Shown: one piece after another, positions 34,684-43,160 of the stretch
Position numbering within the stretch: position 1 is the first letter of the stretch
Layout of the letters: every line of letters starts with the position of its first letter
Origin: Pseudomonas sp. UMAB-08
Lineage (GTDB): Bacteria; Pseudomonadota; Gammaproteobacteria; Pseudomonadales; Pseudomonadaceae
Length of the DNA: 64,000 nt
Assembly: GCF_900095225.1 (NCBI RefSeq)
Contig: NZ_LT607433.1
Location: 19,467-83,466, forward strand
Direction of reading: 5' to 3'
Made by a program: the position numbers and the translations under genes
Notes under the pieces: generated by a model
The model's input: only the letters and a program-made list of their open reading frames with translations
Told to the model about the DNA's origin: nothing
The model's database searches: none

Positions 34684-36306
34684 TTATCCTGGTCTGATCG
34701 CAGCCCCGTCAGCAAGAATCATCTCCGCAGCCTTCTCGGCGATCATCAGGGTCGGCGAACAGGTGTTGCCCGACACAATCGTCGGCATGATCGACGCATC
34801 CACCACGCGCAAACCACTGATACCTCGCACCCGCAGACGATCATCGACAACAGCGTCGCTGCCCTGCCCCATCTTGCAGGTGCCGACAGGATGAAAAATC
34901 GTCGTGCCAATGCTACTGGCGGCCTGACGCAGTTGTTCTTCGCTTTGCAGACTCGCGCCAGGCAGATATTCCACCGGCTGAAAACTCGCCAACGCAGGCG
35001 CCGCGACAATCCGCCGGGTCAGGCGTATCGCATCGGCCGCCACATGGAGATCGGCTTCATGGCTTAAATAGTTAGGGCGAATCGAAGGCGGCTCATCCAC
35101 AAGGGCAGAACGAATCTCGACCGTCCCGCGACTCTGGGGCCGCAGATTGCAGACTGAAGCAGTGAACGCGGCAAAACTGTGCAACGGCTCACCGAAGCGC
35201 TCCAGCGATAACGGTTGCACGTGATATTCAAGATTGGCCGAGCGCTGCTCAGGGTCCGAGCGGGCGAAGGCGCCCAATTGGCTTGGCGCCATCGCCAATG
35301 GACCGCTGCGATTGATCGCGTAACGCAGGCCCATGTTCATCTTGCCCCAAAGGCTGCCGACCATCTGATTGAGGGTCTGACCGTTACTGATCTGATAGAT
35401 CAACCGCAGTTGAAGATGATCCTGCAGATTGCTCCCTACGCCTGGCAACTCATGGCGCACACCGATACCGAGCTTCTCAAGCAAGGGTCGCGGACCGATG
35501 CCCGAACGCTGCAACAGCGCTGGCGAACCGATGGCCCCGCAACACAGAATGATCTCGCGGCGAGCGCGCAGGTGCTGCTCGTGCTGCTGAACACGCGCAA
35601 CGATGGCACTCGCGCGGCCGTTCTCGAATTCGATACGGGACGCTTCCACGCCGGTGAGGACTGTCAGATTCTTGCGCTGTGCGACAGGTCGCAAAAATGC
35701 CTTGGAAGCATTCCAGCGCACGCCACGCCGCTGATTGACCTGGAAGTAACTGCAACCTTCATTGTCACCGCCGTTAAAGTCGTCGATAGACTCGATGCCG
35801 GTCTGCGCTGCAGCCTGGCGAAAAGCGTCCAGAATGCCCCACGATAATCGCTGCTGTTCAACCCGCCATTCGCCCCCCGCGCCATGCATGGCAGAGTCGC
35901 CGGCGTAGTGATTTTCTGAGCGTTTGAATAACGGCAATACCTCTTTCCAGCCCCAGCCCACATTGCCTTGCGCCGCCCAGTCATCATAATCACGAGCCTG
36001 GCCACGCATATAAATCATGCCGTTGATGGATGAACTGCCGCCCAGCACTTTGCCTCGGGGGTAGTTGAGCGAACGACCATTAAGCCCGGGTTCAGCTTCA
36101 GTTTTGAAGCACCAATCGGTACGTGGGTTGCCGATGCAGTAGAGATAGCCGACCGGGATGTGGATCCAGGGGTAGTTGTCCAGCCCGCCGGCTTCAAGTA
36201 ACAGCACGCGGTGTGCAGGGTTTTGCGAAAGCCGATTGGCCAGCAGGCAGCCCGCGGGTCCGGCACCGACAATCACATAGTCATACGGCTCACTCGTCGC
36301 TTGCAT
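34684..36306 (-). CDS. GMC-family FAD-dependent alcohol/choline dehydrogenase
   Basis: A 540-residue GMC oxidoreductase. It has the FAD-binding dinucleotide motif VIVGAGPAGCLLANRLS (about 11-27), GMC signature 1 in PRGKVLGGSSSINGMIYMRG (about 84-103), signature 2 in GAIGSPALLQRSGIGP, and the C-terminal active-site His in GTTIFHPVGTCKMG. Members oxidise primary alcohols, choline or sugars and pass electrons to quinone or oxygen. No betaine genes flank it, so a generic alcohol dehydrogenase role is more likely than choline oxidation. Confidence 0.9.
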   Translation of the reverse strand: MQATSEPYDYVIVGAGPAGCLLANRLSQNPAHRVLLLEAGGLDNYPWIHIPVGYLYCIGNPRTDWCFKTEAEPGLNGRSLNYPRGKVLGGSSSINGMIYMRGQARDYDDWAAQGNVGWGWKEVLPLFKRSENHYAGDSAMHGAGGEWRVEQQRLSWGILDAFRQAAAQTGIESIDDFNGGDNEGCSYFQVNQRRGVRWNASKAFLRPVAQRKNLTVLTGVEASRIEFENGRASAIVARVQQHEQHLRARREIILCCGAIGSPALLQRSGIGPRPLLEKLGIGVRHELPGVGSNLQDHLQLRLIYQISNGQTLNQMVGSLWGKMNMGLRYAINRSGPLAMAPSQLGAFARSDPEQRSANLEYHVQPLSLERFGEPLHSFAAFTASVCNLRPQSRGTVEIRSALVDEPPSIRPNYLSHEADLHVAADAIRLTRRIVAAPALASFQPVEYLPGASLQSEEQLRQAASSIGTTIFHPVGTCKMGQGSDAVVDDRLRVRGISGLRVVDASIMPTIVSGNTCSPTLMIAEKAAEMILADGAAIRPG

Positions 36307-36373
36307 GCAGCCCTCGCTGGTCTTCTTATTGTTTTGTTGTCCGGGGCCATCCTATGCTTTCTCCAAGAAAACG

Positions 36374-36407
36374 AAAGGCCGCTGCAAGTTGCCTTGCAGC
36401 GGCCTTT
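36374..36407 (-). terminator. Strong intrinsic terminator of the malic enzyme gene
   Basis: A perfect 15-bp stem AAAGGCCGCTGCAAG / CTTGCAGCGGCCTTT with loop TTGC on the plus strand (complementary loop on the minus). It lies just past the maeA stop codon at 36435. Confidence 0.8.
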
Positions 36408-36434
36408 ATCAACGGTTTTTAAGCCGGATGACGA

Positions 36435-38123
36435 TTAAACAGACTTGCGGCGATAGTCGCGGTAGTTAGGCATCCAGAAGTTGCGCTCGATTGCCGCGAG
36501 CAATACATCTTCTGAGGTTTCCAATGCCACGCCGTCAGCCTGAGCCTGCTTGGCGACCGCCAAGGCAATTTTCCTGCTGACTGCCTGGATATCCTTGATC
36601 GGTGGCAACACTGCATCGCCCAGCCCCGTCACCATCGGCGAGCACTCCGCCAAGGCGTTGGACGCGGCCATCAACATTTTATCGGTGATTCTCGAGGCTT
36701 TGCTTGCGATGACGCCCAAGCCAATCCCGGGAAAAATGTAAGAGTTGTTGCATTGAGCAATATGGACCGTACGGCCATTGATCGATACCGGAGCAAACGG
36801 GCTGCCGGTGGCGACCAGGGCGTTGCCATCGGTCCAGCGCAGGATTTCCTCCGGCGTGGCCTCGACTTTAGACGTTGGGTTGGACATCGGCATCACCAAC
36901 GGCTTGGCGCAATGCTTGTGCATTTCGCGGACCACCTGTTCGGTAAATAATCCGCGCTGGCCCGACACGCCAATCATTACGGTGGCATTGGCGTGGGTGA
37001 CCACATCGAGCAATTGCGGGAACCCTTCGTCGCCTGCCCAGCCCGCTACATCAGCGGTTTTCTGCGCCAGGCGCTGTTGGAATTCCAGCAGGCCCGTCAT
37101 GTTCTCGGTCAGCAAGCCATAGCGGTCGACCATGAAAATGCGCTTGCGTGCTTCGCTCTCACTCAGCCCTTGTATCTGCATCGCTGCAATGATGTGTTCG
37201 GCAATGCCACAGCCTGCCGAACCGGCACCGACAAACACCACCACCTGCTCGCCGAGGGTCTCGCCCTTGGCTTTGCAGGCCGCAAGTAACGTACCCACCG
37301 CGACCGAAGCAGTACCTTGAATGTCATCGTTGAAGCAGCACAATTGGTCCCTGTACTTATTCAGCAATGGCATCGCATTCGATTGGGCGAAGTCTTCGAA
37401 CTGCAGCAATACGTCAGGCCAGCGACGCTGCACTGCCTCGATGAACATCGCAACAAATTCTTCGTACTCCTGACCGGTTACCCGCTCATGGCGCCAGCCC
37501 ATGTACATCGGGTCGTCCAGCAATTCGCGGTTGTTGGTACCGACGTCGAGCACAATCGGCAACGTGTAGGCCGGGCTGATCCCGCCGCACGCGGTGTAGA
37601 GGGACAACTTGCCGATGGGGATGCCCATGCCGCCAATGCCCTGGTCGCCCAGGCCGAGAATTCGCTCACTGTCAGTGACTACGATGATCTTGATCTGGTC
37701 CTTGGTCGCGCTGCGCAGAATGTCGTCAATACGGTCGCGCTCCGGATACGAGACAAACAGTCCCCGATGGGTGCGATAGATTTTCGAGAACTCCTGACAC
37801 GCCTGGCCAACCGTCGGCGTGTAGATGATCGGCAGCATTTCATCCAGGTGCGAGTCGAGCAGACGGAAGAACAACGTCTCGTTGTTGTCCTGAATCGAGC
37901 GCAGATAAATGTGCTTGTCGAGGTCGCTGGCGCATTGGTTGTACTGGCTGAAAACCCGAGCCACTTGCTCTTCGATCGTCTCCACGTTCTGCGGCAGCAG
38001 CCCGATCAAGTTGAACTCGACCCTCTCCTGCGGCGTGAAAGCACTGCCTTTGTTCAGCAGCGGCATCTCCAGCAGCGAAGGGCCGGCGTAGGAAATATAT
38101 AAAGGACGCGAGGTTTTGTTCAT
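36435..38123 (-). CDS. maeA: NAD-dependent malic enzyme (oxaloacetate-decarboxylating)
   Basis: A 562-residue enzyme converting malate to pyruvate, CO2 and NADH. Visible are the malic N-domain with IYTPTVGQACQEFS and the catalytic Tyr, the conserved LGLGDQGIGGMGIPIGKLSLYTACGGI, the metal-binding ED in FEDFAQSNA, and the Rossmann motif VFVGAGSAGCGIAEHI. Length and sequence fit the SfcA/MaeA type rather than the larger NADP-dependent MaeB, which has a phosphotransacetylase tail. Monocistronic with its own terminator. Confidence 0.94.
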   Translation of the reverse strand: MNKTSRPLYISYAGPSLLEMPLLNKGSAFTPQERVEFNLIGLLPQNVETIEEQVARVFSQYNQCASDLDKHIYLRSIQDNNETLFFRLLDSHLDEMLPIIYTPTVGQACQEFSKIYRTHRGLFVSYPERDRIDDILRSATKDQIKIIVVTDSERILGLGDQGIGGMGIPIGKLSLYTACGGISPAYTLPIVLDVGTNNRELLDDPMYMGWRHERVTGQEYEEFVAMFIEAVQRRWPDVLLQFEDFAQSNAMPLLNKYRDQLCCFNDDIQGTASVAVGTLLAACKAKGETLGEQVVVFVGAGSAGCGIAEHIIAAMQIQGLSESEARKRIFMVDRYGLLTENMTGLLEFQQRLAQKTADVAGWAGDEGFPQLLDVVTHANATVMIGVSGQRGLFTEQVVREMHKHCAKPLVMPMSNPTSKVEATPEEILRWTDGNALVATGSPFAPVSINGRTVHIAQCNNSYIFPGIGLGVIASKASRITDKMLMAASNALAECSPMVTGLGDAVLPPIKDIQAVSRKIALAVAKQAQADGVALETSEDVLLAAIERNFWMPNYRDYRRKSV

Positions 38124-38627
38124 GTTCAGTGATCGCCTTTTTCCGTTTTACTCTGAAATTTTCGATACGAAACCAAGGCGGACAGCCGGAGCCTGACGGC
38201 TCTCTATTCAACCCGCCTCAGCAATCTCAAGGGACGAGATTGCGCTACTTATCTTACTCGTGGTCGAGCCATTGCAGCAGGGTGATCATCGTACAACTTG
38301 ATGACAGCCGAGATGGCACCCGCAACGACACGGTCGCGGATGCTCGAATCGACCACAGCAGTCCACCAAAAGTAGTTTTTTATACGCGGGACTGTCAGCC
38401 CGATAGCGCGAAAAGTGCACGCTAGAGCGGTAAAAACCGCCTATCGCGGAGAGGGTAATAACCGTTCAATTTTGTTTAATTCAGTGTAAAAATGGTGACT
38501 CATCGGGCGTCGCTTAGGAGCGAGTTGTCGTCTTTTACCAGGAAGATTCAACGGGTGGAATTTTTTGCCCAACGAAGGGTTTAACCCAAGTTACAACGCC
38601 CTTCGAGATTGAAAAAAGGAGCTCAGA
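38124..38627. other. Gene-free region between maeA and an orphan gene
   Basis: About 500 bp holding the divergent promoters of maeA and the 93-residue hypothetical gene. An AT-rich stretch near 38465-38495 (TTCAATTTTGTTTAATTCAG) is the likeliest promoter zone for the latter. I see no supported open frame. Confidence 0.45.
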
Positions 38628-38909
38628 ATGATTCACGATAAATTCAAGAAAGTCACCGGTGTCAGCTGGGAAGAAGCAGCAACAAGGAGCAACCAACTTT
38701 TCTTTGAAGCGGATCAACTTGATAATCATGCGTATTCGCTTCTCAAGAAAGAAACGCTGAATCCAGACGTCTGGAACGAATTTTCAACTGCAAAAAGAAG
38801 AGCCGAAAAAAAGTACGTCGAAGCGCGCGTAGAGTGGCAACGTATTAAAAGCATTCTCGGTTCTATCAATAAGCCCGCCGGGAAATCTGCCAGGCAATCT
38901 GTACATTAA
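38628..38909 (+). CDS. Hypothetical small protein, charged and helical
   Basis: A 93-residue protein with a strong ribosome-binding site (AAAAGGAGCTCAGA) before the ATG. It is rich in Lys, Glu, Arg and Ala, with a long likely helix around STAKRRAEKKYVEARVEWQRI. No signal peptide or membrane segment. I do not recognise it. Base composition is lower in G+C than neighbours. A 12-bp tandem duplication spans its stop codon. Confidence 0.6.
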   Translation: MIHDKFKKVTGVSWEEAATRSNQLFFEADQLDNHAYSLLKKETLNPDVWNEFSTAKRRAEKKYVEARVEWQRIKSILGSINKPAGKSARQSVH

Positions 38910-38919
38910 TCTGTACATT
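38896..38919. repeat. Tandem duplication 2 x 12 bp at a stop codon
   Basis: AATCTGTACATT is repeated exactly at 38896-38907 and 38908-38919. The stop codon of the 93-residue gene lies at the junction. Confidence 0.8.
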
Positions 38920-38929
38920 AAAGGCATTC

Positions 38930-38978
38930 AGCGTGGAAAGGTTTAACGGGGCTGCCTGCCTCACGTCACCTTTCCGCT
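38930..38978 (+). terminator. Possible terminator after the 93-residue gene
   Basis: Arms GGAAAGGT (38935-38942) and ACCTTTCC (38968-38975), extended by AGCG / GCT with one bulge. The 25-nt loop is long and there is no U-tract, so it is a weak candidate. Confidence 0.35.
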
Positions 38979-39039
38979 AAAGACATTTTCAGGCCGGCAC
39001 GGGGATGTGTCGGCCTCGCTTGATTATCCAGCGCCAACG

Positions 39040-39050
39040 CCCCCCCCCCC
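39040..39050 (+). repeat. Poly-C tract of 11 bases
   Basis: An uninterrupted run of 11 C, 106 bp upstream of the ATG at 39157 and in frame with it through an upstream open extension that would encode a Pro-rich stretch. Confidence 0.85.
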
Positions 39051-39156
39051 TCTTAGATCAGGCTGCGCGGGTTGCAGGTGTTCTCCACTGTCGCCAGAGC
39101 AGGCAACGACATTTTCGACGCAGACAGCCGTCGTCAATCTCAATGGAGAAGCCAGC

Positions 39157-39405
39157 ATGTCCAGCAATCTGCCCAACGACCCCACCCTCGCCCTGCTCAA
39201 CCGACTCAATCAAAACATCACCGCCCTCGGTTCTGCCGTGAATGAGATCCGCGCATGGATTGATCAGCATGGATCGCCAGAGGTGTCGGCAGCCATCATG
39301 ACGCAGCTCGCCGTGGTCGAGGGAAACGCTGGCTTCATCGCCACCGCCATGGCCGATCTGCAAGCCAGGCGAGAACCGGAAGACGAAATCGACCCGGAAG
39401 ACTGA
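39157..39405 (+). CDS. Hypothetical small acidic protein
   Basis: An 82-residue protein, MSSNLPNDPTLALLNRLNQN, helical and ending in the acidic tail RREPEDEIDPED. TGGAGAAG precedes the ATG. No family recognised, no signal peptide. The reading frame remains open about 150 bp further upstream through the poly-C tract, but the ribosome-binding site supports 39157. Confidence 0.55.
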   Translation: MSSNLPNDPTLALLNRLNQNITALGSAVNEIRAWIDQHGSPEVSAAIMTQLAVVEGNAGFIATAMADLQARREPEDEIDPED

Positions 39406-39442
39406 CGCCTGTCACGCGAGGCCGTATCAGTGGCCGACAGAC

Positions 39443-39688
39443 CTAAAGTCTGTCCGCCTGGTCAATCATATTGGTCGCCAGCTTGATGCCCTGTTTTTTT
39501 GCATCTTCGAAGCTCTTGTAAATCGCTTTTTCATGCAGATTATGAATATTGTCCTCGGCGTACTTCACAGTAATGCGAAGCCCCTTTGGGATTGGATCGC
39601 CTGGGTCGCCCCACTCGAAATCAATCATCGCGTCCCTGCCGTTTGGATGGACGTAATTAATCGAGTGCGGTCTGTCTACGGATGCCAT
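39443..39688 (-). CDS. Hypothetical small soluble protein
   Basis: An 81-residue protein starting MASVDRPHSINYVHPNGRD, with FEWGDPGDPIPKGLRITVKYAED and a helical end AKKQGIKLATNMIDQADRL. GGGAGA lies before the ATG at 39688. It converges on the 82-residue gene. Not recognised; a small alpha/beta fold is plausible. Confidence 0.58.
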   Translation of the reverse strand: MASVDRPHSINYVHPNGRDAMIDFEWGDPGDPIPKGLRITVKYAEDNIHNLHEKAIYKSFEDAKKQGIKLATNMIDQADRL

Positions 39689-40176
39689 TTCGCTCTCCCT
39701 GATCGTCGGTGATGTGCTCAACTTAATCATTAGCCCACAAACCCGAATCACGCCAACCGGCAAGTGACATGGTCATCGCGCACAATCATGCGGCGTTGGC
39801 GGGATAGAGGGAGGGAGTAAAAGAGATCAATGAGCCCAATGCGCGTGTGCTGGAACAGCAGTTGGCCAAATGCGCAGCAATTTACCCTCAGGTCGGCATT
39901 CGGGCCCATTGATCATCACCCAACTCAATGTTGGATTGTTTCCATTTAGATAAATGGAGGTTGGTCGCCCGCCTACCACCCCGTTTCCTACCGGCTAGTT
40001 CAAGGTGGGGCCGAGCAGGTCTATTTTTAACAAAACACGTTTTAAGGGTCTAGTAACCTTTCGTCCTAACTTTATGAGCGCAGGTCATATACAGCCTCAG
40101 GCCTGCCAGTGGCTGGCTGCGCCCCCTCCTGCGCGAGAAAAACTAATTATTTCTTAGCGGAGAGTCGCGTAAAATC
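39689..40176. other. Region of apparent gene decay
   Basis: No intact gene. A 32-codon protein-like frame without start codon runs 39817-39912 on the plus strand (VKEINEPNARVLEQQLAKC onward, ending in a stop) and looks like the tail of a lost gene. A perfect hairpin TCCATTTA-GA-TAAATGGA lies at 39941-39958. The rest shows nothing I can support. Confidence 0.4.
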
Positions 40177-40362
40177 TCAGCTAGACTCCGCCTGTTGGAG
40201 GAAGTCGTCGCCCTCTAAAACGCGCTTTCGCTGGCGCTCCGGGTTAACAGTAATGATCTCGACAGCAGGTAGAGAACCCTTAAAAACAAAACGATTATTC
40301 GGCTCTTTGTCACCATAAACGACCGCCGGACGTAGCGGTTCAGCTCAGGATCCTTTGTCCAT
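40177..40362 (-). pseudogene. Gene remnant with an in-frame stop
   Basis: From an ATG at 40362 the frame reads MDKGS, then TGA at 40347-40345, then 56 protein-like codons to a second stop at 40177. These include YGDKEPNNRFVFKGSLPAVE and ITVNPERQRKRVLEGDDFLQ. No start codon lies after the first stop and there is no Shine-Dalgarno. The most economical reading is a truncated or mutated gene. The parent family is not recognised. Confidence 0.35.
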
Positions 40363-40433
40363 TACCGAGATTATCCAAGCATCGCTTGGTGCTTTTCGGA
40401 GAGTGGAGAAACCTTATTCTTTAGGAAAAAACT

Positions 40434-41306
40434 TTGACAAACGTCTGCTCCAGCGGCCTTGATATTGGCTTTGCTTCTCTGGATTACATGCAAATTGGCA
40501 TCCTGGGCATCATTCAAGGCATCACCGAGTTATTACCCGTTTCATCCACTGCACACATGCGAATCGTACCGGCCCTTCTCGGCTGGCCCGATCCCGGCTC
40601 GGCGTTTTCCGCAGCCATGCAGTTGGCCGCGCTGGCTGCGGTCGTCAGCTATTTCTGGCGTGACGTGCGGGAAGTCGTCACTGGAAGCATCGGTGCCGTG
40701 CAACGGCGTGACTTCAGCAACCAGTCATTCAAGCTGGCAGTTGCCATTGTGCTTGCGACCATCCCTATTGGTATCGCAGGCCTGGCCTTGTCGTCGACAC
40801 TCAATGCGTGCGACTCACCATTAAGAGGCCTGATGGTGATTGGTATCTCATGCGTTGTGATGGCCGTTCTGCTGGCTGCGGCTGAACTTAGCTGTCGCCA
40901 TCGCCGCACAGTGGGAGAGATGCGCCTGCGGGATGCATTAATCGTCGGCATTGCACAGATTGGCGCCTTGATACCCGGCGTTTCCCGCTCAGGTTCAACA
41001 CTCACCGCAGCGCTTTTTCTTAACTTCAAACGCGAAGAGGCCGCGCGCTTCTCATTCCTGCTTGGGCTGCCCGCTATCGCGCTAGCCGGTCTGAAAGAGC
41101 TGTGGGTGCTGTTTCATGCGCATATCCCGGCCGAAGCGTGGTCACACCTGATTTTCGGCCTGGTGATCGCCAGCGTGTCGGCATTTTGCGCCATCTGGGG
41201 CCTGATGAAGTTTCTGGAAAGATTCTCTACTTGGCCCTTCGTAATTTACCGGGCAGCACTGGGTATTTTCCTGATTGTCGCGGTCAGCACCGGCTTTTTG
41301 AGCTAA
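40434..41306 (+). CDS. uppP: Undecaprenyl-diphosphate phosphatase
   Basis: A 290-residue integral membrane protein of the BacA/UppP family. The catalytic (E/Q)xxxE motif reads QGITE in GIIQGITELLPVSSTAH, and the second motif is PGVSRSGSTLTAALFL. It recycles undecaprenyl pyrophosphate to the monophosphate used for peptidoglycan and O-antigen export, and can raise bacitracin tolerance. The start is taken as TTG at 40434, with AGGA seven bases before; an ATG at 40488 is the alternative. Pseudomonads usually carry another uppP elsewhere, so this may be an accessory copy. Confidence 0.87.
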   Translation: MTNVCSSGLDIGFASLDYMQIGILGIIQGITELLPVSSTAHMRIVPALLGWPDPGSAFSAAMQLAALAAVVSYFWRDVREVVTGSIGAVQRRDFSNQSFKLAVAIVLATIPIGIAGLALSSTLNACDSPLRGLMVIGISCVVMAVLLAAAELSCRHRRTVGEMRLRDALIVGIAQIGALIPGVSRSGSTLTAALFLNFKREEAARFSFLLGLPAIALAGLKELWVLFHAHIPAEAWSHLIFGLVIASVSAFCAIWGLMKFLERFSTWPFVIYRAALGIFLIVAVSTGFLS

Positions 41307-41408
41307 ACAGCCTTTAATCGTCAATAGAGCCCCGCCCTGAGCTGCATCCCGAAAATCAGGGCGGGCGTCCAGCTAAACGGTGCCAGTCCACGCGTTCGAC
41401 AGAAACGA

Positions 41409-41445
41409 AAAAGCCCCTGTAATCTTCACGATTACAGGGGCTTTT
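41409..41445. terminator. Strong bidirectional terminator between uppP and tRNA-Ser
   Basis: A perfect 16-bp stem AAAAGCCCCTGTAATC / GATTACAGGGGCTTTT with a 5-nt loop. The A and T ends give a U-tract in both directions, serving uppP and the leftward tRNA gene. Confidence 0.85.
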
Positions 41446-41458
41446 CGTTAATCAATAA

Positions 41459-41548
41459 TGGCGGAGAGATAGGGATTCGAACCCTAGGTACTGTCGCCAG
41501 TACAACGGATTTCGAATCCGTCCCATTCGGCCACTCTGGCATCTCTCC
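41459..41548 (-). tRNA. tRNA-Ser (CGA anticodon)
   Basis: A 90-nt class II tRNA with the long variable arm of tRNA-Ser. On the minus strand it begins GGAGAGATGCC, has anticodon loop ATTCGAAAT (anticodon CGA, reading UCG), T-loop GGTTCGAATCC and an encoded CCA end. Its 3' end faces uppP and the decayed orphan-gene region, a typical geometry for integration at a tRNA. Confidence 0.95.
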
Positions 41549-41641
41549 AACGGCGCGCATGATAACAGCTCAGGTGCAGAAGGCGAACCCCCTGCGAGGG
41601 AAATTTTCGCGTGCTATCAGGCGCTTGCGTAACTTTTTGCG

Positions 41642-42352
41642 TTAAAGCGGTACGCCGAGGCGTTTTGCGACTTCTTCGTAGGCTTCGATAACGTCACCGA
41701 GGCCCTGGCGGAAGCGGTCTTTGTCCATTTTCTTGCGGGTTTCTTTGTCCCACAGACGGCAGCCGTCCGGGCTGAATTCGTCACCGAGGACGATCTGGCC
41801 GTGGAATACGCCGAATTCGAGTTTGAAGTCGACCAGCAGCAGGCCAGCGTCGTCGAACAGCTTGCTCAGGACTTCATTGACCTTCAGGGACAGCTCTTTC
41901 ATCCGAACCAGTTGTTCGGCGGTGCCCCAACCGAACGCCACTACGTGGGATTCGTTGATGAACGGGTCGCCCTTCGCGTCGTCCTTGAGGAACAGCTCGA
42001 AGGTGTAAGGATTGAGCTTGGTACCCTCTTCGATGCCCAGGCGTTTGACCAGACTACCGGCGGCGTAGTTACGCACGACGCATTCGACCGGGATCATCTC
42101 GAGTTTTTTGACCAGGCATTCGTTATCGCCCAGCAGCTTATCGAATTGGGTTGGGATACCCGCTTCTTCGAGCTTTTGCATGATGAAGGCGTTGAACTTA
42201 TTGTTCACCATGCCTTTGCGGTCGAGCTGTTCAATACGCTTGCCGTCGAACGCCGACGTGTCGTTGCGAAACAGCAGGATCAAGCGGTCAGCGTCGTCGG
42301 TGGTGTACACCGATTTGGCTTTGCCGCGGTAGAGTTCTTCACGTTTTTCCAT
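41642..42352 (-). CDS. purC: SAICAR synthetase
   Basis: A 236-residue enzyme of purine synthesis joining CAIR and aspartate with ATP. Diagnostic segments are LYRGKAKSVYTTDD (ATP loop), NDTSAFDGKR, VECVVRNYAAGSLVKR, and LVDFKLEFG with the metal-binding acidic residue. Length equals the usual bacterial PurC. It ends the bamC-MBL-purC run, whose members read in the same direction. Confidence 0.96.
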   Translation of the reverse strand: MEKREELYRGKAKSVYTTDDADRLILLFRNDTSAFDGKRIEQLDRKGMVNNKFNAFIMQKLEEAGIPTQFDKLLGDNECLVKKLEMIPVECVVRNYAAGSLVKRLGIEEGTKLNPYTFELFLKDDAKGDPFINESHVVAFGWGTAEQLVRMKELSLKVNEVLSKLFDDAGLLLVDFKLEFGVFHGQIVLGDEFSPDGCRLWDKETRKKMDKDRFRQGLGDVIEAYEEVAKRLGVPL

Positions 42353-42401
42353 GATGGGCTCCGCTTGCTAAAGTAGTTGGGCCAGGCGCCCGTTTGGGAC
42401 A

Positions 42402-43160
42402 CTAGGCGATATATCGCCAGTCGAGCCCTGAATCTTGATCGGCCACTTGCAGCCAGTCTGCATCGCACCCGAGGGTGTCGACAAAACATTGCCGGGCCAG
42501 CTGCGGCAGGTTGTTCTTGCTGCTGAGATGGGCCAGCACCAAGTGCTGTAAATCTTGCCACCCCAACTCGCTCACCAGGTTGGCGGCCTGATGATTGTTC
42601 AAATGTCCCAGTTCGCCGCCGACCCGCTCTTTCAAAAAGTACGGGTAACGACCTCTGGCCAGCATATCGCGGCAGTGGTTCGCTTCGATCATCAAAGCGT
42701 CCAGACCGTGATAGCTCTGTAGCACCGAGGAGCAGTAAGAGCCAAGGTCGGTCAACAGACCAAATCGGCGCTGACCATTACTGAACACAAACTGCGTCGG
42801 CTCAAGTGCGTCGTGGGCAACCGACACCACATTGATGTGCAACGCCCCCAGCTGCAGGCCCTGACCGCCTGACAGAAACCCTGCGGCTTCTACAGGTTTA
42901 CGCATCCCGCGAAGGGTGCCACTGCTGAGGTACACCGGTAAATTGTAGCGCCGCGACAGCAAACCCACGCCATGCACATGATCGGCATGTTCATGGGTCA
43001 CCAGAATGGCACTCAACTGATGGGGACTGACGCCCAGACGAGCCAGACGTCGCTCGGTTTCCCGCAAGGAGAAACCGCAATCCACCAGCACATACGTGTC
43101 ATTGCTTGCTACCAGCGTGCCGTTCCCTCGGCTACCACTGCCTAGAACAGCGAAGCGCAC
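42402..43160 (-). CDS. MBL-fold metallo-hydrolase (YycJ/WalJ-like)
   Basis: A 252-residue metallo-beta-lactamase-fold protein with the zinc motif THEHADHVHG (about residues 56-65), an upstream LGSGSRGNGTLV and a later acidic ligand in LMIEANHC. Relatives are phosphodiesterases or nucleases acting on DNA, RNA or cyclic compounds; the substrate is not known. The start is GTG placed directly after the bamC stop codon with no gap (TAA-GTG), so translation is probably coupled. Confidence 0.87.
   Translation of the reverse strand: MRFAVLGSGSRGNGTLVASNDTYVLVDCGFSLRETERRLARLGVSPHQLSAILVTHEHADHVHGVGLLSRRYNLPVYLSSGTLRGMRKPVEAAGFLSGGQGLQLGALHINVVSVAHDALEPTQFVFSNGQRRFGLLTDLGSYCSSVLQSYHGLDALMIEANHCRDMLARGRYPYFLKERVGGELGHLNNHQAANLVSELGWQDLQHLVLAHLSSKNNLPQLARQCFVDTLGCDADWLQVADQDSGLDWRYIA

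Noticed and set aside
40109..40318. Plus-strand 69-codon frame near 40.2 kb
   Set aside because: Ser/Arg-rich with no ribosome-binding site; the minus strand of the same bases gives a more protein-like frame.
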